This document shows, piece after piece, positions 7,628-15,656 of a DNA stretch of 32,418 nucleotides. Position 1 is the first letter of the stretch; every line of letters starts with the position of its first letter. The DNA lies in NCBI GenBank assembly GCA_024401535.1, contig JAKSKX010000024.1, positions 1 through 32,418 of the forward strand, given 5' to 3'. A model generated the notes under the pieces. The model searched no databases. It worked only from the letters and a program-made list of their open reading frames with translations, and had not been told where the DNA came from. The translations under genes and the position numbers were made by a program. Origin of the DNA: Paludibacteraceae bacterium. Lineage in GTDB: Bacteria; Bacteroidota; Bacteroidia; Bacteroidales; Paludibacteraceae.

Positions 7628-8665
7628 CTAAAAACCTATTACATTCCAAAAAGACTGAGGTAGGCAAATGTTAGCCACATTCTTTGCACCTATGAACATC
7701 GGAGCGACCTCTCGCTCTGCATAACCTGCATGACCACAACCAATTGCAGTGACAAGGAATCGCTTATCAGGATTATTTCTTGCATAAGCAATAAATCTAT
7801 CTACTGCAGCTATCATTTCTGGAGTCGAACCAGTAGTAGGAATAGCATAACTTTGACCTTGAATACCCTCTCCTTTTCCAAATTGAGCACCGAATTTCAT
7901 GACAGCAACACGAGCTGCACCACCTCCATGATTTCCTTGTGCATTGCTACCAAAAACAAAGACCTCATTATAAGCAAGAGAGTTAATCATAATCGGAGTA
8001 ATTCTATTTGCTTGTTCATCTTCGCTTGAGTTTTCAAAATAATTAGACTGATAATCTGCATCACCTCTGTAAACTCTCTCGTTCCAAGACCTTCTGGACT
8101 GTCTTTCTCTTTCAAACATGTGAATTGTTCCCTCAACGTTTGCAGAGAACTCGAAACTGTTTCTAATACCGATATTGTGAGCCTCGTAATCAACATCTTG
8201 ATTTGCTCCTATGTAGGTAAACACCCAGCCCATTCCTTCAAGTTCAGAAACAAGACTCTTGACCTTAGCACCTGTCCAAACTCTTGAATCATTCTCTTGT
8301 CCGTCAGTTATTATTGTCACAAGCACCTTATCACCCTCTTTTATTTGAGTACGCAATTTTGAAACTGACTCACCAATAGCATCATACAAAGCAGTGCACC
8401 CACGAAGAACATAATCCTTCTTAGTAATTGGATTCACATTGTCAGCGTTTGAATGATCATAAACATACTGCAAATCTTCTCCTCCACTTGCAAAAGAAAG
8501 AAGTGACAAATACTGTGCGCCACCTTCATTTTGCTCATGAAGGTTCTTGATTGTCTTGATTGTCTTGATTGTCTCGTTGATACCTGTTAATGCCTGATCA
8601 TAGATAGAACTCATCGAGCTGGAAGCATCGACTACAATAAGGTTATGAATTGTTATCTTTTCCAT
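7628..8665 (-). CDS. von Willebrand A domain fused to a macro-like domain
   Basis: 345 residues. Residues 5-185 form a VWA domain with a complete MIDAS: DASSS (Asp13, Ser15, Ser17), Thr91 in GCTALYDAIG, and Asp121 in ITDGQEND. The GCTALYDAIG style resembles the VWA proteins of Ter-type stress systems (TerY/TerF). A charged linker (about 186-228) leads to a C-terminal domain (about 234-345) with VFGSN, GNHGGGAA, QSYAIPT and IGCGHAGYAEREVAPMF. This pattern is recalled from macro-like proteins of phage and conflict systems thought to bind ADP-ribose or nucleotides. There is no signal peptide, so it is cytosolic. A threefold 9-base repeat (8546-8572) encodes IKTIKTIK. It has its own strong promoter and converges on the DUF2442-like gene. 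The domain calls are good; the function is inferred. Confidence 0.85.
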   Translation of the reverse strand: MEKITIHNLIVVDASSSMSSIYDQALTGINETIKTIKTIKNLHEQNEGGAQYLSLLSFASGGEDLQYVYDHSNADNVNPITKKDYVLRGCTALYDAIGESVSKLRTQIKEGDKVLVTIITDGQENDSRVWTGAKVKSLVSELEGMGWVFTYIGANQDVDYEAHNIGIRNSFEFSANVEGTIHMFERERQSRRSWNERVYRGDADYQSNYFENSSEDEQANRITPIMINSLAYNEVFVFGSNAQGNHGGGAARVAVMKFGAQFGKGEGIQGQSYAIPTTGSTPEMIAAVDRFIAYARNNPDKRFLVTAIGCGHAGYAEREVAPMFIGAKNVANICLPQSFWNVIGF

Positions 8666-8722
8666 ATTGAATAAAGATTAAAATTTAAACGATTAAAATC
8701 ATTTGTCGACTTGATTTTGAGG

Positions 8723-8752
8723 CAAAATTACACAATAATTTCTAACCACAAA
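8723..8752 (-). promoter_or_regulatory. Promoter of the VWA-macro gene
   Basis: The minus strand has TTTG (8752-8749), 18 nt, then TAATTTTG (8730-8723): both Bacteroidota promoter boxes at near-ideal spacing. The predicted start near 8715 leaves a leader of about 50 nt. Confidence 0.6.
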
Positions 8753-8926
8753 TTTTTTTGTGTAATTTTTTCTTTTTTACTTGCAAATTATATTGCATAA
8801 AAGAGAGAAAACCACAATTGCGTCAAAAAACAGAGAAATAAAAATCAGACCATAAAAATGATGGTAAAAATTGTAGGAAGACTTCATTATAAGGTAAATT
8901 CTCGGAAATATTTAAATAAACACAAC

Positions 8927-8953
8927 AAAAAAGGAGAACCTTGCGATTCTCCT
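8927..8953 (-). terminator. tRNA-Pro terminator
   Basis: AGGAGAACC (8932-8940) pairs with GATTCTCCT (8945-8953). On the minus strand this is a 9 bp stem with one wobble pair and a GCAA tetraloop followed by TTTTTT. It lies just 3' of the tRNA. Confidence 0.8.
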
Positions 8954-8958
8954 CTCAG

Positions 8959-9033
8959 TCGAGATGAAGGGATTCGAACCCCCGACCCTCTGGTCCCAAA
9001 CCAGATGCGCTAACCGGACTGCGCTACATCTCG
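8959..9033 (-). tRNA. tRNA-Pro (anticodon TGG)
   Basis: The minus strand folds as a complete cloverleaf of 75 nt. The acceptor stem is CGAGATG/CATCTCG with discriminator A, and the T arm is GGGGGTTCGAATCCC. The anticodon stem-loop TCTGG-TTTGGGA-CCAGA gives anticodon TGG, reading CCN proline codons. CCA is not encoded. A canonical promoter lies about 40 nt upstream and a terminator directly downstream, so it is transcribed alone. Confidence 0.95.
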
Positions 9034-9074
9034 ATTTTGTAACACTTGAGTGTCCGTTTCTCTCAAATGCGATG

Positions 9075-9105
9075 CAAAATTACTGCTTTATTTGACATCC
9101 GCAAA
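9075..9105 (-). promoter_or_regulatory. tRNA-Pro promoter
   Basis: Minus-strand TTTG (9105-9102), 19 nt, TAATTTTG (9082-9075). Both boxes match the Bacteroidota consensus at ideal spacing. Confidence 0.65.
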
Positions 9106-9622
9106 CATTTTAGATATATTTTTTATAAAAAGTTTCTTTAGCAACTGATTATCAAAGATATACCCTAAACACTTTTCTATTTACACTCAGTAACTTTGAA
9201 AAGTTATACAAAAGACGGGGAATATGCAAAAAACACATCCGCAAAACAATCTAAGTTCTCATACAAAACAAATGTTTCTTGTTTTTTGAGAAACAAATCA
9301 GGGACAGAGTCCATCCAACAAACACCGAATTAAAACAGAGCAACAATCAAAGGACAAAACTTTATATTTTTTCAACCTATGACAAAAACAAAACTTAAAA
9401 AGCAATTTGCTTTTCAACGCCAATCCTGACAAACTCTTGCTCCACAAACTACTGGGCTTTAGAGAGAGAATTTTGATTACAATTTCACAAAACTAACATT
9501 TTTTCATAAATATACAGAATAATGCATACAGTCACAAAAGCCTATAACTCAACGATTTGTTTATACTTAAACCAAGATTCAGGCAAACATAACAGACAAG
9601 AAAACTCTTTTATTTTATTTTT

Positions 9623-9666
9623 TTCGGACAAAATTGCATTTTATTCGGACAAAATCTATAATTTTG
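9623..9666 (+). promoter_or_regulatory. Exopolysaccharide operon promoter with tandem CGGACAAA repeats
   Basis: TTCGGACAAAAT occurs at 9623-9634 and again at 9644-9655, exactly 21 bases (two helical turns) apart. Directly after the second copy lies TAATTTTG (9659-9666), a perfect -7 box. The repeats cover the -20 to -50 region where RNA polymerase contacts DNA, so they look like an operator or activator site. A related pair precedes the acyl-CoA synthetase gene. Confidence 0.5.
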
Positions 9667-9857
9667 CAAACGATATTACAGGATGAAGGTGAGTTGATGA
9701 AAAAATATGGGCTAAGACTATAACAAACCCCTTCGAGGGCACACAAAACATTATTCTTAGTTTATCTATATCACATTTCACAAATCATTCTTGATTCGGA
9801 GAAATAAAGGGTATATAATATTTTAGACAAGTCTTCAAAAACAAATTATATTTGGTA

Positions 9858-10655
9858 ATGAAAGTTATTCTGAAATTTTTGATAGCATTTGCCTTTGTGT
9901 TGAGCAGCTGTTCAACGCCCAAGAACATCTGCTATTTCCAGGACAATGATTACAAAAACGCACAAGAGGTTGCAGTAATGAACGAGATCACTGTGAAGCC
10001 AGGAGACAAGGTGTCTATCGTGGTTAACAGCAAAGACCCGCTTCTAGCTGAAATGTTCAACCTTTCGATGGTTTCTCACAGACCAGGAAGTGCTGCAGGC
10101 CTAAGCAACACACAGCAGATTTCTTGCTATACTGTGACTAAGGACGGAGAAATTGACTTCCCGGTATTGGGCAAGGTCAACATAATAGGTTTGACTCGCG
10201 AGCAGATTGCAAACACAATCAAAACAAAGCTTATCGAGAACCAGTATGTAAACGACCCGGTAGTGACTGTCGAGTTTGGCAATCTATACTTCTCTGTACT
10301 AGGTGAGGTTGCAAGACCTGGCCGATACAACATCGAGCACGACCGTGTAACTATTCTTGACGCAATAAGTATGGCGGGAGACCTTACTATATACGGAAAG
10401 AGACAGACTGTCAAAGTGCTAAGAGAGGAGAACGGCAAACAAAAGGCATACATGGTTGACTTGACATCGACTAAGAACCTTTACGCATCACCAGTGTTCT
10501 ATCTTCAGCAGAAGGATGTTGTCTATGTTGATCCAAATGACAACAAGGCAAGACAGTCAACTGTAAACGGAAACACAGTGAGAAGCACTCAGTTCTGGAT
10601 TTCACTGTCAACGCTTGGCACTTCGGTTGCCCTACTTGTTCAAAGAAAGAGATAG
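9858..10655 (+). CDS. wza: Wza-like polysaccharide export outer-membrane lipoprotein
   Basis: 265 residues from ATG 9858; an in-frame TTG two codons earlier is less likely. Residues 1-20 are a lipoprotein signal, MKVILKFLIAFAFVLSSC, with Cys at the lipobox. The Poly_export domain follows (EITVKPGDKVSIVVNSKDP, then DGEIDFPVLGKVNIIGLTRE...QYVNDPVVTVEF). Next is an SLBB domain (FSVLGEVARPGRYNIEHDRVTILDAISMAGDLTIYGKRQTVKV...DVVYVDPND). A C-terminal hydrophobic stretch (FWISLSTLGTSVALLV) ends the protein. It forms the periplasmic and outer-membrane exit channel and works with the Wzc protein encoded 25 nt downstream. It is the first gene of the exopolysaccharide operon, behind a leader of about 180 nt. 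Its size is usual for Bacteroidota members. Confidence 0.9.
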   Translation: MKVILKFLIAFAFVLSSCSTPKNICYFQDNDYKNAQEVAVMNEITVKPGDKVSIVVNSKDPLLAEMFNLSMVSHRPGSAAGLSNTQQISCYTVTKDGEIDFPVLGKVNIIGLTREQIANTIKTKLIENQYVNDPVVTVEFGNLYFSVLGEVARPGRYNIEHDRVTILDAISMAGDLTIYGKRQTVKVLREENGKQKAYMVDLTSTKNLYASPVFYLQQKDVVYVDPNDNKARQSTVNGNTVRSTQFWISLSTLGTSVALLVQRKR

Positions 10656-10680
10656 AGACAATATAATCTGGACAGACAAA

Positions 10681-13113
10681 ATGACAACGACTACTAGCAA
10701 CGTTAGAAACGCAAAGGGAAAGCAAAACCAAGAAATTGACTTCGTTCGACTTCAGGATGTTATTGCACTATGCAAAGCACAGTGGTACTGGTTCATCATA
10801 TCGGTGGTTCTTTGCTTGGGCGCAGGTGTGGCATTCCTTCTAAAATCTACCCCTATCTACACTCGTGAAGCATCTATCCTAATCAAGGAGGAGGGAACAG
10901 GTCGAACAAATTCATTCTCGGCCGAAATCGCCTCGTACGCAGATATGGGACTGTTCAACAACACAGCCAACATAGATAACGAGGTCGTGCTAATCCAGTC
11001 TCCTTCTGTTGTACTCGAAGTTATCAAGAGACTAAAGATAGAAAACGAATACACATCCGACGGCATGTTCCACAGAAACGTACTGTACGGGAAAGACCTT
11101 CCATTTACAGTTTCGTTAGATGATTTGACAGACGACGACGGATGCACTTTTGACCTAAAGATAAAGGATGAGAACACAGTAAGCTTGTGTAATGTTGCAT
11201 TTGGACCTGAAGAAATAGACGAGAACAAGGAATTCTCCGGCAGTGTCGGTCAGCCAATCATTACTCCTATGGGCAAGGTTGTTGTAAGCAGCAACTCTAA
11301 GTTCGAGGGCGAGGTTACACCTGGAATTATACATGTAAAGCATGGAAAGGCAATAGACTGCATCGAAAGCTGCAAGGGAAGACTTAAGGCCGGACAGTCG
11401 AGCAAGAACACAAACATAATCGACCTTTCCTATACAGACGCATCAATCAAGCGTGCCGAGGACTTCCTTAACATGCTTATTGCTGTCCACAACGAAAACT
11501 GGCTGAAGGACAAGAACCTTATCGCCATCTCTACAGCAGAGTTTATCACTGAGCGTCTTGACAATATCGCCGCAGAGTTGGAGCAGGTGGAAAGCAACAT
11601 CTCTACATACAAGAGTTCGCACTTGATTCCTAACTTGGAGGAGACTACAAGAAACTACATCCAGCAGGCGGACGCAGTAAGCACAAAGGTAATGGAGCTT
11701 AACACACAGCTTGCTCTTGCTCAGTTCATCAGACAGGCTCTTTCAAATCCGGGTGAGAAACAGCTGCTTCCTGCAAACTCCGGAATCAACAGCGGCATGA
11801 TTGAAAGACAGATTGGAGACTACAACGCCAAACTTCTTCAAAGAAACAGTCTTGCTGAGAACAGCAGTAGCAAGAACCCTATGGTTGTTGACTATGACAA
11901 GCAGCTTTCATTGATGAACAAAGCAATCATCTCGTCAGTTGACAACGAAATCAACTCTATCAAATGCCAGCTTGATGCCTTCAAGACAACAGAGAAGGAG
12001 AACAACACAAAGATGGCATCAAACCCAAAACAGGCAAAGCACCTGCTTTCAGTTGAACGTCAGCAGAAAGTCAAGGAGTCACTTTACTTGTTCTTGCTAC
12101 AGAAAAGAGAGGAAGCCCAGTTGTCCCAGGCGTTTACTGCATACAACACACGTATAGTAAATCCTCCGATGGGTAAAAACATACCAACAGCACCAATAAA
12201 GAAAAATATCATTCTTATTGCTTTGGCTCTTGGTCTTGCTATTCCTTTTGTAGTCATCTATTTAAAGGAGGCTCTTAGCACAAAACTAAGAGGCCGCAAG
12301 GATGTTGAAAACTTGACAATCCCATTCATCGGAGAGATCCCTCAGATAGAGGTAGGTAAGAAGAGCTTCTTCAAGAAGGAAAACAAAGACGATAGAACAG
12401 GAATCCTAGTAAAGGCCGGCTCTAGAAACATCATAAACGAGGCATTCCGCGTTATTCGTACAAACCTTGAGTTTGTTCTTGGAGAAGAAAACAAGGCAAA
12501 GGTTATCATGACTACTTCTGCCAATCCAGGTAGCGGTAAGACTTTCATTACCTCCAACATTGGTATGTCACTTGCTATTAAAGACAAGAAAGTTCTAATG
12601 ATAGACCTTGACCTTCGTCGCGCATCCTTGTCCAAAGTCATTGACTCTCCTAAAAACGGAATGAGTGAATATCTAAGCCGAAAGGCATCAACTTGGAATG
12701 ATGTCCTTGTTAAAGGAAAATTGCACCCATGCTTGGATGTGATTCCTGTCGGAACAATTCCTCCTAACCCAACAGAGCTATTGTTCAGCGAGAGACTTGA
12801 GTCCTTGATTACAGAGGCTAAGGGCATTTATGACTATATCTTGATCGACTGTCCTCCTATAGAGGTCGTTGCAGACACAATGATCATAAACAAGTGGGTT
12901 GACTCAACAATCTTTGTTATCCGCACAGGTTTGTATGAGAGAGAGAGACTAGTCAACCTTCAAGAGTACTATGACGACAAGAAGTTCAAGAACATGGTGC
13001 TTATGTTGAATGGTTCGCAGATGAACAGCAGCCGTCAGGGATACGGCTATGGTTACAGCTATGGTTATGGCTACGGCCACAACTACGGTGCATATTACAA
13101 CGAAGAAGAATAA
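10681..13113 (+). CDS. wzc: Wzc-type chain-length regulator and tyrosine autokinase
   Basis: 810 residues from ATG 10681; an upstream in-frame TTG inside wza is unlikely to be used. A Wzz domain begins after membrane helix 1 (WFIISVVLCLGAGVAFLL, about 38-55). A long periplasmic coiled-coil region follows, then helix 2 (IILIALALGLAIPFVVIYL, about 506-524). The cytosolic BY-kinase domain has Walker A TTSANPGSGKT (611-621), Walker A' VLMIDLDLRR (638-647) and Walker B ILIDCPP (720-726). The C-terminus is a tyrosine cluster with GYGYGYSYGYGYGHNYGAYY, the usual autophosphorylation tail. Cycles of phosphorylation control chain length and export through Wza. Kinase and co-polymerase are fused in one protein, as in Gram-negative Wzc. 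It lies 29 nt from ugd. Confidence 0.95.
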   Translation: MTTTTSNVRNAKGKQNQEIDFVRLQDVIALCKAQWYWFIISVVLCLGAGVAFLLKSTPIYTREASILIKEEGTGRTNSFSAEIASYADMGLFNNTANIDNEVVLIQSPSVVLEVIKRLKIENEYTSDGMFHRNVLYGKDLPFTVSLDDLTDDDGCTFDLKIKDENTVSLCNVAFGPEEIDENKEFSGSVGQPIITPMGKVVVSSNSKFEGEVTPGIIHVKHGKAIDCIESCKGRLKAGQSSKNTNIIDLSYTDASIKRAEDFLNMLIAVHNENWLKDKNLIAISTAEFITERLDNIAAELEQVESNISTYKSSHLIPNLEETTRNYIQQADAVSTKVMELNTQLALAQFIRQALSNPGEKQLLPANSGINSGMIERQIGDYNAKLLQRNSLAENSSSKNPMVVDYDKQLSLMNKAIISSVDNEINSIKCQLDAFKTTEKENNTKMASNPKQAKHLLSVERQQKVKESLYLFLLQKREEAQLSQAFTAYNTRIVNPPMGKNIPTAPIKKNIILIALALGLAIPFVVIYLKEALSTKLRGRKDVENLTIPFIGEIPQIEVGKKSFFKKENKDDRTGILVKAGSRNIINEAFRVIRTNLEFVLGEENKAKVIMTTSANPGSGKTFITSNIGMSLAIKDKKVLMIDLDLRRASLSKVIDSPKNGMSEYLSRKASTWNDVLVKGKLHPCLDVIPVGTIPPNPTELLFSERLESLITEAKGIYDYILIDCPPIEVVADTMIINKWVDSTIFVIRTGLYERERLVNLQEYYDDKKFKNMVLMLNGSQMNSSRQGYGYGYSYGYGYGHNYGAYYNEEE

Positions 13114-13142
13114 TTAAGGAATTATATAACAATAGATAAAAG

Positions 13143-14468
13143 ATGAGAATTGCGGTTGCAGGAACAGGTTATGTAGGTTTGTCAATTGCCACACTACTAG
13201 CTCAGCACAACGAAGTGGTGGCTGTAGATGTTGTTCCAGAAAAGGTTGACTTGATAAACAATAGAAAGTCTCCGATTCAAGACGAGTACATAGAGAAGTA
13301 TCTTGCAGAGAAAGATCTTAATCTTCGCGCCACACTCGACGGGAAGGAAGCATACAGGAATGCCGAGTATGTAATCATCGCAGCTCCAACTAACTACGAT
13401 GCACAAAAGAACTACTTTGACACAAGTCATGTCGAGGAAGTTATCGACCTTGTGCTTGAGGTTAACCCGGATGCAGTAATGGTTATCAAAAGTACTATTC
13501 CTGTAGGTTATACTCGCTCGCTTTATGTAAAGTATGCGGTAAAATTCCTTACTATACCAGCATTGAAAGGTAAAAAGTTCAACCTCTTGTTCTCTCCTGA
13601 ATTCTTAAGGGAAAGCAAGGCTTTGTACGACAACCTTTACCCTTCTCGAATTATAGTTGGTTATCCAAAGATTATAAAAAATGAAAGCAACAGCTTCTCG
13701 GAAGAGAACGCAGCCATCGAGGCTATAGGAAATCCTAAGGCCGAAGAGTTTGCAAAGACTTTTGCAAAACTACTACAGGAAGGCGCAATCAAACCGGACA
13801 TTGACACTTTGTTCATGGGAATGAAGGAGGCTGAAGCTGTAAAGTTGTTTGCAAACACATACCTTGCTCTACGCGTAAGCTACTTCAACGAGCTTGACAC
13901 ATACGCTGAGGTTAAGGGACTTGACTCCAAGGCAATCATCGAGGGTGTTGGCCTTGACCCAAGAATCGGCACTCACTACAACAATCCATCATTCGGTTAT
14001 GGCGGCTATTGTCTTCCTAAGGACACAAAGCAGCTACTTGCCAACTACGAGAGCGTTCCCCAGAACATGATGACAGCAATCGTAGAGAGTAACCGTACAC
14101 GCAAGGATTTCATTGCAGACAGAGTTCTTGAAATAGCAGGTGCATACCAGAGCAACAGCTCATACGATGCCTCAAAGGAAAAAGAAGTTGTAATCGGTGT
14201 CTATAGATTGACAATGAAGAGCAACTCAGACAACTTCCGACAGTCTTCAATTCAAGGAGTAATGAAAAGAATCAAGGCTAAGGGAGCAACTGTTATCATA
14301 TATGAGCCAACTCTAGAGAACGGAAGCACATTCTTCGGCTCGAAAGTGGTAAACGACATTGAGGAATTCAAGTCTCTAAGTCAGGCGGTCGTAGCCAACA
14401 GATATGACTCTTGTTTGGACGACATCAAGGACAAAGTTTACACAAGAGACATATTCAAGAGAGACTAA
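13143..14468 (+). CDS. ugd: UDP-glucose 6-dehydrogenase family protein
   Basis: 441 residues. The enzyme oxidises UDP-glucose to UDP-glucuronate with two NAD+. Visible features: an N-terminal Rossmann motif [15 protein letters not shown] (8-22), the NAD-domain segment [45 protein letters not shown], and the catalytic-Cys motif [14 protein letters not shown] (Cys290). The protein is about 40-50 residues longer than the short Ugd form, with part of the excess around 180-200 ([14 protein letters not shown]). Its product would feed the 4-epimerase encoded next in the operon (83 nt gap). UDP-ManNAc dehydrogenase is a less likely alternative; the close neighbourhood of a CapI-type epimerase favours UDP-glucose. 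Confidence 0.9.
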   Translation: MRIAVAGTGYVGLSIATLLAQHNEVVAVDVVPEKVDLINNRKSPIQDEYIEKYLAEKDLNLRATLDGKEAYRNAEYVIIAAPTNYDAQKNYFDTSHVEEVIDLVLEVNPDAVMVIKSTIPVGYTRSLYVKYAVKFLTIPALKGKKFNLLFSPEFLRESKALYDNLYPSRIIVGYPKIIKNESNSFSEENAAIEAIGNPKAEEFAKTFAKLLQEGAIKPDIDTLFMGMKEAEAVKLFANTYLALRVSYFNELDTYAEVKGLDSKAIIEGVGLDPRIGTHYNNPSFGYGGYCLPKDTKQLLANYESVPQNMMTAIVESNRTRKDFIADRVLEIAGAYQSNSSYDASKEKEVVIGVYRLTMKSNSDNFRQSSIQGVMKRIKAKGATVIIYEPTLENGSTFFGSKVVNDIEEFKSLSQAVVANRYDSCLDDIKDKVYTRDIFKRD

Positions 14469-14551
14469 CAAAAAATAACTTAAAAGATTCAAAGACGACA
14501 TTCCGCTCAGAAAATGGATTACGCCGAGTTTCTTATTACAACAAATTGTAA

Positions 14552-15598
14552 ATGAAAAATGTTATAGTTACAGGTGCAGCAGGATTTATAGGATCAAACC
14601 TTGTAAAGAGACTGCTAGCAGACAACAAGGACATAACTGTAATCGGCATTGACTCTGTTAATGATTACTATGATGTTAGAATCAAGGAATGGAGACTTGA
14701 AAATCTTACTAAGGATTCTCGTTTCATTTTTATCAAAGGCAGTATAGCTGACAAATTTTTGATAGACAGAGCTTTTGAGAAGTATAAACCAGAAATTGTA
14801 GTAAACCTTGCCGCTCAAGCAGGTGTAAGGTACAGCATCACCAATCCGGATGCATACATTGAAGCCAACATCATAGGTTTCTACAATATCCTTGAAGCTT
14901 GCCGCCACTCATACGACAATGGGCAAAACGGTGTTCAGCACTTGGTTTACGCTAGTAGTTCGAGTGTTTACGGAGACAATAAGAAGATTCCTTACTCAAC
15001 AAATGACAAAGTTGACAATCCGGTAAGTCTCTACGCAGCAACAAAGAGAAGCAATGAACTGATGGCTCATTCTTACTCAAAGTTGTACAACATACCATCA
15101 ACGGGACTAAGATTCTTTACAGTATATGGACCGGCTGGTCGTCCCGACATGGCATACTTCGGATTTACTAACAAGCTGCTTAAAGGCGAAACTATAAAGA
15201 TTTTCAACTATGGCAACTGTAAAAGAGACTTTACATACATAGATGACATCGTCGAAGGAATATCAAGGGTAATGAACAAAGCCCCTGAAAAGAAAACAGG
15301 TGAAGATGGACTACCTATTCCTCCGTACAAGATCTATAACATTGGCAACAACCAGCCTGAAAACCTTCTGGACTTCGTCCAAATTCTTCAAGAGGAACTG
15401 ACAAGAGCAAAAGTATTACCAAAAGACTACGACTTCGAAAGTCACAAGGAGCTAGTTCCAATGCAGGCAGGAGATGTACCAATAACCTTTGCGGACACAA
15501 GTCCTCTGGAAAAGGATTTCGGATTCAAGCCAAGTACCCCACTTAGGGAAGGGTTAAGACGATTCGCTGAATGGTACAAAGACTTCTATCATATCTAA
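14552..15598 (+). CDS. UDP-glucuronate 4-epimerase (CapI-like SDR)
   Basis: 348 residues. An extended SDR epimerase with NAD motif GAAGFIGS (8-15), catalytic Tyr161 and Lys165 in SLYAATKRSNELMAHSYSKL, and Ser in YASSSSVYG. The segment AAQAGVRYSITNP is characteristic of UDP-glucuronate 4-epimerases rather than GalE, as is FFTVYGPAGRPDMA. It would convert UDP-GlcA from the Ugd protein to UDP-GalA, so the polysaccharide probably contains a uronic acid. It is cytosolic. The operon spacing to the 4,6-dehydratase gene is 58 nt. Specificity is inferred from the motif and from ugd next door. Confidence 0.9.
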   Translation: MKNVIVTGAAGFIGSNLVKRLLADNKDITVIGIDSVNDYYDVRIKEWRLENLTKDSRFIFIKGSIADKFLIDRAFEKYKPEIVVNLAAQAGVRYSITNPDAYIEANIIGFYNILEACRHSYDNGQNGVQHLVYASSSSVYGDNKKIPYSTNDKVDNPVSLYAATKRSNELMAHSYSKLYNIPSTGLRFFTVYGPAGRPDMAYFGFTNKLLKGETIKIFNYGNCKRDFTYIDDIVEGISRVMNKAPEKKTGEDGLPIPPYKIYNIGNNQPENLLDFVQILQEELTRAKVLPKDYDFESHKELVPMQAGDVPITFADTSPLEKDFGFKPSTPLREGLRRFAEWYKDFYHI

Positions 15599-15656
15599 GA
15601 CAAAAGACAAAATAAAAAAATATTTAGACATTCTACTTTGACTAACAAATACAACG

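Larger units (their letters stand above)
9034..9857. other. Long non-coding gap upstream of the exopolysaccharide operon
   Basis: About 820 AT-rich bases without a plausible gene. From left to right it holds the tRNA-Pro promoter; an inverted repeat TGTTTCT/AGAAACA (9273-9295); a tight dyad AAAAGCAA-T-TTGCTTTT (9398-9414); the tandem TTCGGACAAAAT repeats and -7 box (9623-9666); and a leader of about 180 nt. The leader contains an 8-codon frame (9697-9723) and a small CCCT/AGGG hairpin near 9728-9740. Confidence 0.6.

Noticed and set aside
10615-10680. TTG-initiated N-terminal extension of Wzc overlapping wza
   Set aside because: The ATG at 10681 gives a normal Wzc N-terminus; the extension has no conserved features.
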